Source of the DNA: Jaltomata sinuosa
Lineage: Eukaryota; Streptophyta; Magnoliopsida; Solanales; Solanaceae
Reading direction: 5' to 3'
DNA: 64,000 nt
Assembly (NCBI GenBank): GCA_003996215.1
Contig: QJPP01001826.1
Span: forward strand, 248,001 to 312,000
Positions within the stretch are counted from its first letter, which is position 1; each line of letters starts with the position of its first letter. Below, one piece after another: positions 34,719-46,999 of this stretch. A model generated the notes under the pieces. That model ran no database searches and was not told where the DNA came from. It worked only from the letters and a program-made list of their open reading frames with translations. The translations under genes were made by a program, and so were the position numbers.

Positions 34719-37700
34719 TCAGTAACGATACTTGGTAGAGTAATCTTTTGGTGCAATAACTAGACCACGACCCTTTCGTGCACCACGGTACACTGTCTCA
34801 ACAACATCAATGAACTCTTGTTTATCTTTGAGTGCCCAGTTGATCTTGTTATTGTTTCCTGTGCCAAGATCAATCATGATGTGCTTGTTCCTGAAGAAGA
34901 ACATGATAGTAGATGGATCGTACAACTCATACATCGTGTTAAAATCAGGGACCTCTGTGATGTCCACCAGGTATATCACAGAAAAATTCTTTAATGTATC
35001 TGCGACTGAAGCCAGCACCTCGTCCATCTGAAATGCCAGAAGAAATAACCATACCAGCTAAAACAAAAGAGTTTTACAAATCTCTCTATATATATATAAT
35101 TTTTTCGGTAGACCTACACTTTTTATCATCGTAGCCAAAATAGCTCTCGATGGCACAATAATCAGCATTGTATATATTTAAGTGCATGGTTTGCACAGTA
35201 GCACATAGTGGCATCAAAAACTTACAATCAAATGCCCGTTAAATGTAATACAGATGAAAAAAATTTGTTATTAGAGAAAATATTCTGATTTATTGATCAA
35301 GAATGTTGAATTCCTTATTGTTTAATAGATGATAAATCTGATAAGCTTCATTTTCTGTCATCATTTCAAATCAATCTTCATAATATAATTAAAACAAGTG
35401 ATAATTATACGATTGGATAATAGAGCGAATATAAACTTGAATGGAAAGAAAATTGATTCCAACAGAATTACTTTAATAACCGCACGAAGCGCGGCCAAGT
35501 TCCCTAGTTTTATAGCAAGGGGATAGTGAGAAGGAAAAAAAGAGAGGGAGTGAGAGAATCAATATGCCACTGTGAACTCTCCCTCCCTCAGGAGAAGAGA
35601 GAAGCCAAATGATATTAAGTTACTGCAACGTAATGAATCAATTAAAAATATCATGTATGCCCATATTGCCCCAACCAACTAAAAACAGCTTCTGATAAAA
35701 AGAGAGGTCTGGGAAGATATCACTAAAAGCGGATGTGAGATGCTACTGAAATGGAGAACAAAAAGAATTAACAGCAGAATAAACAATCCACATCCAATTA
35801 AACTGGACAGCCAATGACTAATGCATCTGTTCTGGCAGTACCTGACTTTAATAGGTTTTCATGGTAAAAACTAATGCATGCCAATCCAGTATAGGGGCCG
35901 TATTAGGAGAAGTCCAATAGCATTTCTGAATAAGCTCAAGCAACTAGACACCAGAGAAAATCTAGATATGAGAAAGATTTTAGGACACCACTGAATGTTG
36001 TAGACAACTGGAGGCACTATCTGCATTATAAGAGCTGATCACCGTACCAGAAGTATTGGGTGGAACAGAAGGTCATGACTTCTTATTTAACAAAAAAGGC
36101 CCACTAAGCTACTTGTTCTGGATTATGAGATCCAATACAAAAGGGAGCTGAAAATAGAGTTGTTGATCCACTTATCAAAGAGAAATGAGGATGAAGCTGT
36201 GCACAGAAAGACTGAAATACATGCCATAAGTTACTGTACCTACATGGATTCAAAAGATTCAACACCGCTATGAAGGAGCAACAGACTACAGACCTAAGGG
36301 GTTGTTTGGTACGCGGGATAAGGTGGGATATCCCATGGTTAAGTTTGGTACTAAATTTATACCATGTTTGGTTGATGGTATAAATTTATCCCGGGACTAA
36401 TTTATACAATCAACCACGGGATAAATTTATACCATCAACCAAACATGGTATAAGTCTAATACCAAACTTAGTCTTGGGATATCCCATCTTATCTCACCCA
36501 ACATGGGATTATTTAATACCACCTCCCATATGGTATAAAATAGTCTTGGGATTATCCCAGGACTATAATCCCGAGATAATTTAGTCTACATACAAAACGA
36601 CCCCTAATTATTTATAGCTCACACTACAGCCTCAGAGCAGCGACATGTCTAGCTTACAATCTGTAGTACCAAGGAGAGAAGAAAAATGGGAGCTAACATT
36701 TATTGTCTGCAAGAGACAAAAGTTGGAGGAAATTTTGGGCTAACGATGGGTTAAATTTGAGAGTTTGCAAGCAAGTGGCACTAGAGGGGGAATCCTAATC
36801 ATGTGGGACAGCAGAATATGGAAAGGAGAGCTCATTTGCACTGGGATATATTCAATATCCTGCAGGTTCAAGGCAATAAATCAGAATTTTGAGTGGTGTT
36901 TGACTGGAGTCTATGGCCCCAACTGAAAGAAAGATTAGAATTATGTGAATAGATTGGTGGAGTCAGAGGTCTTTGTGAAGATCTTGGGGCTACTCTGTAA
37001 ATATCAACAACTAGGTTCATATCTGAAGAAAGGAATGCAACCTATCTGTCTAGAAGTATGAAGGATTTCTCCAAGTTTATTGAAAACACAGAATTGGTGG
37101 ACCCTCCGCTAAATGTGTGAGCTTACACTTGGGCTAGGGTTGGCACTCAAGACTCCTCCAAAATAGATAGATTCTTCTACATCGCTAAATGAGATGAGGA
37201 ATTTACAAATATTAATCAGTCAATACTGCCTAAGATCATCTCAGATCACTGGCCAGTATCTCTAAGATGTGGAAATTAGGATAGCTCAAAGTCTTACTTC
37301 AAGTTCGAGAATTGGTGGTTAAGAGTTGATGGCCTCAACGATCAGGTGAAGTTTGGTGGGATTCCTTTGCAGAGATAGATTCCTCTACACCGCTAAATGA
37401 GATGAGGAATTTACAAATATTAATCAGTCAATACTGCCTAAGATCATCTCAGATCACTGGCCAGTATCTCTAAGATGTGGAAATTGGGATAGCTCAAAGC
37501 CTTACTTCAACTTCGAGAATTGGTGGTTAAGAGTTGATGGCCTCAAAGATCAGGTGAATTTTGGTGGGATTCCTCTACATCGCTAAATGAGATGAGGAAT
37601 TTACAAATATTAATCAATCAATACTGCCTAAGATCATCTCAGATCACTGGCCAGTATCTCTAAGATGTGGAAACTGGGATAGCTCAAAGTCTTACTTCAA

Positions 37701-40700
37701 GTTCGAGAATTGGTGGTTAAGAGTTGATGGCTTCAAAGATCAGGTGAAGTTTGGTGGGATTCCTTTGCAGTGGTAGGAAGACAAGACTTCATACTACCAA
37801 TGGCAATCTGAGAATGAAAAAAATTAGCATTCTTAACCAGATTGCAGATCTGGATAGGATACAACAACAGAGAAGCCTAGACAGTGATGAAATAGCACTA
37901 AAGGCCAGTCTGAATACTGAATTTGAAGAGCTTGCTGACAAGGAGGAAATAAATTGGAGACAGAGATCTAGAGTACAATGGTTGAAACAAGAGGACAAGA
38001 ACACAATTTTTTTCAGAGAACAGCAAATGTCCACAAAAGGTACAACATTGATTTTTTAGTGGTTGGAGGAGTTGAAAAAAAAGAGACTAGGATTATCAAA
38101 AAGAGGAAATAATAAAATTCTATGAGCATCTTTATTCAGAAAGAGAAACTTGGAGGCCAGAATTTAATCAAATTGCAGGTCATGTAATAACTGAACAAGA
38201 AAAAGAATGGATGCAGAGGACTTTTGAAGAACAAAAGGTGTTTAACAATATAAAGCTTTGTGTTGTTGACAAAGCTCAAGGACCAGATGGTTCCAATATG
38301 GGTTTCTACACTCATTGTTGGGATGTAATCAAAGGAGACAATATGCTGGCAATTCATAATTTCCACAGACGAGTTTTTTGGAAAGAGTTTCAATGCCACC
38401 TATATGGCCCTTATCCCCAAGAGAAGTGATGCAAAGGAACAGAGAGATTATACGTCTATCAATTTGATACGTAGTGTATACAAGATCTTCTCCAAACTAC
38501 TGGCAGAAAGGCTTAAGACAGTAATGCACAAGCTAGTGGATTCACACCAAATGGCTTTCATCAAAAGGTAGACAGATCATGGATGCTGCCCTAATTGCAA
38601 ATGAGTGTTTAGACTCTAGAATAAAAGAGGATAAAGCTGAAATCCTATGTAAGTTGGACATAGAAAAAGCTTTTGATCATCTAAATTGGAGCTTCCTACT
38701 GAATATGCTGAAGAGAATGGCTTTTGGCAAAAAAAAAAGGGGAGGGAATAAGGAAGGGGGGGGGGGGGGGGGGTTACAATCTAGTAAAATGGGAGGTGAC
38801 ACAACTTAGCAAAGGCCAGGGAGGGTTGGGAAACAGAAATTTGAAGATCCAAAATAATTGCCTTCTGATGAAGTGGTTGTGGAGATTCAGTGAAGGTGAA
38901 ACATCTCTCTGGAAAGAAGCAATCATACACAAGTTTGGACAAGTGAGTCCATGGAGCTCAAATGAGGTGAACTGTACTTATGGGATGGGAGTATGAAGGG
39001 CAATCAAATCTCAGTGGCCAAAGCTGCAGGAAAATTCAAGAATCAAGGTAGGGAATGGCACCAAAACCAGGTTCTTGAAAGATACCTGGATTGGACTAAT
39101 AACTCTACAAGACATTTATCCTGACCTCATGGTGTTGTGTAGCAATCCGGAAGTAACTATCTTTAAATGCTGGTCCACTCAAGGATGGAATCTAAATTTC
39201 AGATCACATCTCAGTGATTTGGAAGTGGAAAAGGTGGTCAGCCTGCTACATGAATTGCAGATTTTTTCTGGTACCACAATGGAACCTGATGCACTAAGAT
39301 GGAGGCACACCATGGATGGAAGATTTTCAGTGAACAAACTGAACAAGAGGGAGAACAGTGTTGTGCAGGAGGAAGGATTAAGGATATGGAGGAATGTATG
39401 GAAAAGTATAGCACTTACTAAGGTGAAATGTTTCACTTGGCTAGTAGTAAAGAAGGCATGTCTTACCCATGAATTTCTGTAAAAGAAGGGGAGAGTAGTA
39501 GTGACAAGATGTTTTTTGTGCAATGAAACTGGAGACAAATAATCATCTTTTTTTACATTGCAAATTCACTGCTCAATTGTGGAATATGTTTTCCAGTCTC
39601 ACAAAGACTGTATGGACAATGCCTGAACACACAACTGATCAAATGAGTTGATGGATTAGAAGAGGGGGAAGCAAGAGTAAGAAGAAATGGTGGAGAATAA
39701 TACCCTCATGCATATGGTGGACAATTTGGAAGGAGAGAAATGGAAGATGTTTTGAAGACAAGATCAAGTCCATTGATGATGTGAAATGGAACTGTCTAGT
39801 GACTCTATTTTCATAGTGTAAAGAAAATTGTATAAAGGAAGTAGGAGAGCTGGTTGATTTCTTAGGTGCACTGTAAAGTTAGCTTTGTAACACTTTTGAG
39901 GGTGGCCAGCATTCCCTAATTGGTGAGGAATACAACAGTACTAATTCTCAAAAAGAGAGAATGGCTTTTGGCAATAAATGGGTGAAATGGGGGTTCAATT
40001 TTGCATCAATACAGTCATCTTCTCGGTCCTAATCAATGGATCCCCCAAGGGATTTTTTACTTCAAATTGACGATTAAGGCAAGGAGATCCTCTTTCTAAT
40101 TGTCATGGAGGGTCTAGACAACATGTTGATCACATCACAAAGGAATAAATAGCTCAGAGGCATTAAGGTCCGCAGCAAACAAAAGGACAACATGACAATT
40201 ACTGATCTACTTCATGCAGATAATGCAATTATCCTTTGTGATGCAGATGTTGATCAAGTGAAGATTTTAAGAATTATCTTAACAATCTTTGAGGGGGTAT
40301 CAGGTCTACATGTAAGGTCTACATGTAAACTGGAGAAAGAGCCTAACGTTTCCAGTAAATGAGCCTCAGCAATTTCAGCTCTGTGTGGATATTCTAGGAG
40401 GAGAAGTGGGCTCTCTACCTACAACCTATTGTGGCATGACACTGGGGCACATAGCAGATCCATAGAGATCTTGAATGGGGTATTAGAAAAATGTGAGAAA
40501 AAACTCACAAGATGGAAGAGCCAGTACCTATCTCTGGGTGGCGGGTTAATACTTATAAACAGTGGTCTAGATGCTCTCCCCACCTACATGAGGTCTCTCT
40601 TCCCCGTACCACCACATATTGAGAAGAGGCTGGATGCACTGAGAAGCAACAAAGAGAAGAAAGGTGTACATCTTGTCAAATGGAAAATACAAGGAGGGCT

Positions 40701-43700
40701 GGACACAAGAAACTTGAGAAAGCAGAATCAATGTTTGCTCATGAAATGGCTCTGGAGATTCTCAAATGAAGATCAGGTATTGTTGAAGAAGGTGATCAAA
40801 GAAAAATATGGAGAGGATGATGCATGGAAAACCAAAACTGTCAACACTGTTTATGGGGTCACTGTTTGGAAGACCATTAGAAATCTATGGAAGATTTTTT
40901 TTTGAGAAAGAGATCTATGGAAGATTTTCAGCATTAACATCAATTTTAAGGTAGAGAATGGGCAAAGAATTTCTTTCTGGGAAGACAATTGGTTAGGTAA
41001 ATCAGTAATGGCTCCCTCGTGAATCTATATTCAAATGTATATACACTGCATCAGCAGCAAAGGGCCAAAACAAATGAGGTATGGAACCTTAGCTTCAAAA
41101 GACATTTAAATGATTCAGAGTGTGATAGATTCATTGAATTTTAACAATCTTAATCTCTTCAATGGAGTCTCAACATAACGGGATAAAATATGTTGGTTAA
41201 GAGACAGAACAGGAGTCAAAGTCATCATTTTTTGCACTTTAAATGACTTCTCAACTATGGGACATCTCTCTAGCTAATATTGGGTTGAGTTGGGCAATGC
41301 CAACACACACACTGGATATGCTAGCTAGTTGGAGCAGAAAAGGAGGAACTAAAGCTCAAAAAAGGTCTGAAAAATGATTCCAAGCTGCATATGGTGGACT
41401 ATCGGGAAGGAAAGGAACTCAAGATGCTCTGACAACAAAAGCAATCCCGTCCAGAAGATAAAGCATAAATGTATTCAACTTTTGCATTTTTTGTGTTACG
41501 AAAAAAGTATATAGTAGATACAGGGACTCAATTCTAGAGTCTCTTTAGATTTTTTTGCTAACTAAATCTAGATTTAGCTTGTAATTATGGCCTCTTTGGC
41601 TTTGGAATTAATACAAATGTTACCTTATCAAAAGAAAATTGTGTTGGAAATACAGGAGAAGAATAAGGCAGCAAATACTCAAGCATGACTCACCAGCAAG
41701 TGAGCACTCATGTCAAGTACGCACATTTTGGAACATTTCCTGAAATAATCTGAACAAAAATGTGAATTCCAATGTAGCTGTTGTGAAGTGGACCAGAGAA
41801 AGAAGAAAGAGAACATATCCTATCTAGGGCTTCTATAACTCTTACCCATTAACCAGGCTTGGAAGTATAGCATATTCATGCGGACTTTATAGAGGTCCAT
41901 TTTGTGGTAGTGGACAGGATGACGAAGGGTACAGAAGCTAAATTGAACTCCTGAAACCATCCTTTCTGATAGAAACAGTATATTTTTGAGTAACTGCTGG
42001 AAGGAATTATTATTTCAAGTTAATGGGAACACAATTATGTTAGCATAGCTTATCACCCTCAATCAGATGTACGGACTTAGAGAGTGAATAGATTTACTGA
42101 TACCTATCTGAGATGTATGACAGCTCATAGGCCCAAACAGTGGAAGCAATAGCTTGGTTTAGCTGAAGTGGTACAATTTAAACTTCCATAACTGTTTGAA
42201 TTGTGCACCGTTTGAAACATGGAATGGGTACTCACCTCCCAGGATATCAATTGGACCCTCATTAGAAGCTAATGTACCGGCAGCAAAGGATTTCTTAACC
42301 AAGAGGCAATAAATGCAGCAACTATTGAAACACAATCAAAAGCAAAGCACGAGAAAGAATGTAATTTAACACAGATATGCCACAAAAATGAATGAGAATT
42401 TATTTTTTGATGACCGTGTCCACAAAAATGAATTGAGAATCTGTAGACAAACATCAAGAAAATATAAATGATCCGGAGAAAATTGAAAAGTTCAAGTTAT
42501 ATGGCCCTTCAAGGTTCAGGAAAGGGCAAGGTCGCATACAGATTGGACTTAACTTCTGACCCTAGTGCACTCCGTATTTGCATATATATGTGCTCAGCCA
42601 AGATGATGAATTTCTGGTTCAACCAGTAGAAATCTTGAAGAGACGGTGGGTCAAGCACACCAGCCAACCAAGAAACCATTTGCATAACGACTTAGACAGC
42701 AAATTACTTGAATCAATCTGAAACAAGATTATCCAAAGCTACTTAAAACTCTAACTTGAGAAAAAAGTTACTCATTCTAGGAGGGCATACACTTTTTTGT
42801 AAGTTATCTTACTATTTTTCACTCTCTTCTTCTTAATTTCTAGTTTAATTTTTTTAAGACGGCTATTATTTTTCTTTGTGAATTAAATTCCATGTATTTT
42901 TTTGGCATTTATCTAAATTGATTTTTTATTGTGAGGGAATCTGGATCATGATAAAAGATTTATCGATATTAAGAGACTTGGTGATCTTATCAAGAAATTA
43001 GTAGTGACAGAGAAGCATGGAACTTATGCCCATGTTTTCTTGTGAAATTTGTTATACTTTTGCAACTAGCTATTGGTACAGTTGAGAGAGCTACCGCCCT
43101 CTCGGCGATGCAGGTGATTAAAACTGATGTACAGAATCGAATGATGAGCTTTTGAGTGATTATTTGGTGTCATAAGTACATTTAGAAATATGAAAACTAG
43201 TCCAAGAAAGTTTTTGAATGGTTATTTGGTGCTTTAAATACATTTAAAAATAAGAAAACTCATTGAGGGAAGTACCGCAAAGTTGAGAGAGCTTATATAG
43301 AAAAAGAAGTATTTAGTACTATATCTAATGAGACTATTATAAATACATCTCAAAATATGAAAACTCGCCGAGAGAGAGGTTGTAGTGATTTATATGAGTT
43401 ATGTTTTATTAATATGATTTGAATAGTTTTGTTGTTGATATGATGTTATAATAATTTGTTCATTTGTTCACTTTCATTAAATGTCGACACCGCTTACAAA
43501 AAAAAATTGTGCATGTCACTGGGCTTTGCACTACTTGGAAAAAAATGAATGTTTCTTTTTGGGGATAAATAAGTTGTAAGAGGATCATCATGGGGTCAGC
43601 CAGTGGATCAAACCACAGAGGCGTCGAAAATACCAGACCAAAATGAAGTTGGAAAAGCCCAAGTGCTTTTGATTCTCCTAGTACCTTTGGTAGTCGGAAA

Positions 43701-45092
43701 GAAGGTAAAAGTGGAAAGAAGGGGAACCAGTCTAGCTATAGAGTAATCCATAGGAACTTGGTTTGGGAGAAGTCATATCATTTGAAGGAAAGAAAGTTGA
43801 TGGTAGGAGTACTGTATATGTTAGATCCGTCAGCTAGTTTTACTATTTCAAAGATTGTAGCTAGTAAAAGAGGGCACTTTCTTTTACTCAAGGACTTCAA
43901 AAACTTGTTGCAGCTATCTTCACCTTAATTTATATTTTTTGAAGATGTCTTCACCTTAATCACAAATTGCAGCAATAAGGGTACTACAGCTATTTGCCTT
44001 GGATTGGACAGAAAAGGCTGAGAGACGAGCATTATCGTCCTTGACCCTAAAGGAGAAGCATTTAATGTCACTATTCAATGTTATAAAGCAATAACTCTCT
44101 CCGCCCTGGGGTTTCCTCTTAGATGGTTGTATTTAGTTGTGACATTTCTCATATGTTCTGGTGGCAGAAAGCACCAATACTTGAGCCATTGTTGGAGTGA
44201 TGGGCACATGCTTCTCGGTAATGATTCATATGGAATTAACACGACCAGGCTGGGACCCATATTACCCAACTTACATGTGGAGCTACTACAACTATTTGTA
44301 GCATTTGATGGCCTTAAGAACAATGGCATTTGCAGCCTTCATGAGCAAATCTACTGGTTGGGAGCAAACTGATCATCACTGTTTGATTCATTTCCAACAT
44401 TGAGGACAAGGTCCCCTAATGGGGAAGGAATATAACAATTGCAGGTAGATTTGAAATCAGGTTTACATTCTCGGGTTAATTAGATGTCTTCCAACTAGTT
44501 ATTTTAGTCTCGAAAATAGTTGTAGAAGTACTAGAGAGCCAGGTGAGGTTTTATGAGAGGGCTTACGAGGAAAGGACATGAGAATATTCTAGCTGTCCAA
44601 TTTAGCTATCTCTTGTAAATAGCAGGCGAAGTCATAGATTATTATCCAAAACCTCAATTCCTTAACCTCTTTCTCGGTTTCCTACAAATTTCCTTTACAT
44701 TTCTTTCATTTATGTTTGTGATTGTGTTATGCAATCGCAACATTATTCATTAACTCCCCAGCTTCCATCCAGTTAATTACAATTTACAATTGTATATCTA
44801 AATTCGAATATCAACAAACATTACAGAAATACCACAACTAAGAAATTAAACAAACAAAATTCGTAATCAAACTTAATATCCCAGCAAAATAAGCCGATCA
44901 TATAACTAAAACAAAAAATCCAGAAACAGAAACATAGAAGAGATGGAAAAGAGAGATTAGGGGCATACGTACCTGCATACAAGTTTCGTCCCAGTCATGG
45001 CCGAAGCGAATAATGACAAGGCGTTCCTCTTCAGCGAGAATGGCTTGATCCACCGCCCATCCTGAGTGAAGGTGAGGCAACAAGTACGACAT
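34719..45092 (-). CDS. YLS8: thioredoxin-like U5 snRNP protein YLS8/DIM1 (15-kDa subunit)
   Basis: Two exons on the minus strand: exon 1 at 44973-45092 (40 codons, MSYLLPHLHSGWAVDQ to DETCMQ) and exon 2 at 34719-35027 (102 codons plus stop, MDEVLASVADTLKNF to DYSTKYRY). The junction is CAG/GTACGT to TTTCAG/ATG in phase 0. Together they give 142 residues, the full length of this highly conserved family (yeast Dib1, human TXNL4A, Arabidopsis YLS8), a core component of U5 snRNP and the tri-snRNP needed for pre-mRNA splicing. The fold is thioredoxin-like but without a redox CxxC. The two exons are 9945 bases apart, remarkable for a 429-base coding sequence. No substitution looks damaging. An open frame runs in upstream of the chosen Met, but every known family member starts at MSYLLPHL. 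Confidence 0.95.
36298..36604. mobile_element. Tourist-like (PIF/Harbinger) MITE with long internal palindrome
   Basis: Ends GGGGTTGTTTGGTA and, inverted, GGGGTCGTTTTGTA; flanked by TAA on both sides (36295-36297 and 36605-36607). Bases 36361-36452 fold on themselves: ACCATGTTTGGTTGATGGTA is repeated exactly in inverse as TACCATCAACCAAACATGGT. 307 bp, non-coding. Confidence 0.85.
37171..37766 (+). repeat. 190-208-bp triplication inside the LINE endonuclease region
   Basis: The segment with GCTAAATGAGATGAGGAATT starts three times (37184, 37392, 37582) and each copy ends near GTGAAGTTTGGTGGGATTCC. Copies are almost identical; the first is longer by about 18 bases. The repeat is in the relic itself and so postdates its insertion or was carried in. 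Confidence 0.9.
38731..39955 (+). mobile_element. inner 5'-truncated LINE inserted in the outer LINE
   Basis: An exact 19-bp direct repeat, AGAGAATGGCTTTTGGCAA, occurs at 38712-38730 and 39956-39974, and the outer reverse transcriptase continues across it. The inserted 1.2 kb encodes only the LINE 3' region (QGGLGNRNLKIQNNCLLMKW at about 38815, then a zinc-binding RVT-type C-terminus near 39300-39480) and ends in TCTCAAAAAGAG. The left junction begins with A8 and an 18-base G run. Typical target-primed insertion with 5' truncation. Confidence 0.85.
38756..38773 (+). repeat. (G)18 homopolymer
   Basis: Eighteen consecutive G at the 5' junction of the inner LINE, preceded by GGGGAGGGAATAAGGAA. 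Very unusual in this AT-rich sequence; may be untemplated sequence from insertion or an assembly artefact. Confidence 0.8.
41870..42680 (+). pseudogene. Ty3/gypsy integrase fragment
   Basis: In shifting frames the plus strand gives the integrase core (YHPQSDGRT-type segment near 42050, followed by TYLRCMTAHRPKQWK and a SNFHNC segment near 42180) and then the C-terminal GPFKV motif near 42505. Heavily degraded. Confidence 0.65.
42681..44900. other. remaining intron sequence with gypsy debris
   Basis: Bases 43590-43870 resemble gypsy gag/protease (LDPSASFTISKIVAS near 43830), and 44390-44760 resemble a gypsy 3' end and LTR tail (TTGAGGACAAGGTCCCCTAA, then a T-rich stretch with TTTCTTTCATTTATG). 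Other parts, including the imperfect repeats at 43130-43380 (AATGATTATTTGGTG-like), are unassigned. No host gene seen. Confidence 0.45.
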
Positions 45093-45568
45093 CTTTCTGA
45101 GCAACAAAGATGAGGCAAACCGACGGTTTTGGTATAAGGGAGAAAAAATATTTATTACTAGTCGTGTCACGGCATTTTTTAAATTGCCATTATAACGTGG
45201 CCCCAGCGGTTATTAAATTATACACTATCGGGGGTTATGGACATACAAGCATGAGTATTATTATTATTATTATTAGGCGTTTGGTCATAGATTTTAAATA
45301 TTTTTTATTTTATTTAAAATTTATTGAGTTCGAATTGAAGATGAAATTATATTTAGTTATATTTTTTGTAAAAAATATTTAAAATAATGTTCATATTTGC
45401 ATGTATTTAAATACAACTCTAAGGGTGGGTCGGTATGAAGAAAATGACATATTATAAAAATAGCAAAAGACAGCGATGTTGAAATGAGCGTTTCTATAAT
45501 ATAGAAATATGTATAATTATTTTGTTTTAGTATTATATTATACTAGATATTTGCACGGATCCAATATA

Positions 45569-46084
45569 TACTATTTTTTCTGTTTCAATTTATATAATAT
45601 AAATTAATTTTGAAGAGTCGATCAAATTATTTCTTTTTATAATTTTTAAATATCTTAAGTTATTAGTTAGTGTGAATTATAATATTTTTTTACAAAATTT
45701 TCAGATAATATATGTTACTCTCTTTGTCCTAATTTATGTGGCGCCGATGAAATTTAGAGAGTCAGCCCAATTTATTTTTATAATTTTTAGATATTTAAAG
45801 TTATTAGTTATTGTAATTTATAGTACTTTCTACATAATTTTTAAATAATATATGTTACTCTCTCAACTCCAATTTGTGTGACATTAACGAAATTTGGAGT
45901 CAATAAATTTTTTATGTCTTTTGAAAATTTTAAATTATTAACTATTGTGATTTAAACACTTTTTACATTATTTTTAAATAATATGTGTTACTTTCTTTAT
46001 CCCAATTTATATGACATTAATAAAATTTTGAGAGTCAATTAATTTTTTTTATATCTTTTAAATACTTTAAATTATGAATTATTA
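45569..46084. repeat. tandem array of ~140-bp MITE-derived units
   Basis: Four units start at 45569, 45716, 45856 and 45989 with TACT-CTTT-CCAATTTATGTGAC-like sequence and each ends near TTTTTAAATAATATATGT. They resemble the left half of a MITE family common in nightshades (CTCCCTCCGTCCCAATTTAT type). An inverse-oriented right half lies at 46500-46621. The last unit is cut by a Stowaway MITE at 46085. Confidence 0.7.
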
Positions 46085-46320
46085 TTCCCTCCGTTCTATT
46101 TTATATGAGTTACTTTGACTTGGCACAGATTTTAAGAAAGAAAGACTTTTGAAACTTGTAGTCTAAAATGAGTCTTAGATGTTTGTGTGATTGTAAATCA
46201 TTTCATTAAGAGTAAAATGGGGCATTTTAAAGTTAAATTGTTACTAAATGTAGACACGTGTCATTCTTTTTGGGACTGACTAAAAAGAAAAGTGAGTCAT
46301 ATAAAGTGGGACAGAGGGAG
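46085..46320. mobile_element. Stowaway-like MITE
   Basis: Ends TTCCCTCCGTTCTATTTTAT and, inverted, CTCCCTCTGTCCCACTTTAT; flanked by TA (46083-46084 and 46321-46322). 236 bp, non-coding, nested in the tandem array. Confidence 0.85.
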
Positions 46321-46426
46321 TATAATTTATTAATTAACGTATTTTTTAAATATATAATAAATTAAAAAATAAAAAAACAAATTAAAACAAAAAAAATTAA
46401 AAGAAAGTATTTTTACTGGGCCCACG

Positions 46427-46486
46427 AATGAAGAAGCAGGCATGTTGACGCCCTGCCTGCTTCTTCATTCTTATTAGATAGTAATA
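46427..46486 (+). repeat. Helitron-like 3' hairpin (perfect 16-bp stem)
   Basis: AATGAAGAAGCAGGCA (46427-46442) pairs exactly with TGCCTGCTTCTTCATT (46454-46469) around an 11-base loop, followed by TTATTAGATAG. The same hairpin core recurs at 49069, 51795 and 52737. Confidence 0.7.
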
Positions 46487-46999
46487 ATTTAAAAATTACG
46501 TAAAAAGTACCATGAGTCATAATAATTAACAATTCAAAATATTTAAATGATATATGATAGAAAATAGACTTGTTAGAATCTCAAAATTTAAAAGGTGTCC
46601 CACAAATTGAGACGGTTGGAGTACAAATTATTTCTGTTAAAATATGCACGGGCCCAACAATTTGAATAATTTTTCTCCCACGGAATAACAATTTTACTTA
46701 CAGATTTATAAGAGCAATCTCTGCAGTACACACTAATAAATTACATAAGAAAGTATAGACTGTATGCATACAACACTGAATTTTTAAACCTTCATACGTC
46801 ATAAATAAAAATATTTAGAAAGAGGGACAAAGCACAACTACTTGTACACACATCCTAGATTAATTACTTTCAGCATATGCAATATTTAACATTTGTGATT
46901 TTCTCCATTAGCAAGACACTTTGATCTTCATTCCTTCTCTGCTCATAAGTATTGTCTTATAGTGTTATATTTTCCCTCTAAAGCATATGTATTCACGTA

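Larger units (their letters stand above)
36640..41640 (+). pseudogene. outer LINE retrotransposon relic, 5'-truncated, antisense in the YLS8 intron
   Basis: Plus-strand pieces of one LINE: endonuclease (IYCLQETKVGG near 36695, then ISDHWPVSLRCGN and YFKFENWWLRVDG), reverse transcriptase (DYRPISL-like region near 38450, then KLDIEKAFDHLNWSFLLNML, and LLHADNAIILCDAD at about 40210, where the usual YADD has become HADN), and the C-terminal region (CLLMKWLWRFSNED at about 40730). It ends near 41635 in TTACCTTATCAAAAGAAAA. Many stops and frameshifts; inactive. Split by the inner LINE at 38731-39955. Confidence 0.85.
35028..44972 (-). other. 9.9-kb intron of YLS8
   Basis: Borders are GTACGT at the donor and a pyrimidine-rich CAG acceptor (GCATTTCAG). 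Contents from the acceptor end: plain AT-rich sequence, a Helitron-like end near 35483, a Tourist MITE, two nested LINEs and gypsy fragments, nearly all on the plus strand, i.e. antisense to the gene. No second host gene is visible. Confidence 0.85.

Noticed and set aside
34810..35031. Plus-strand frame over YLS8 exon 2
   Set aside because: Antisense shadow of a highly conserved coding exon.
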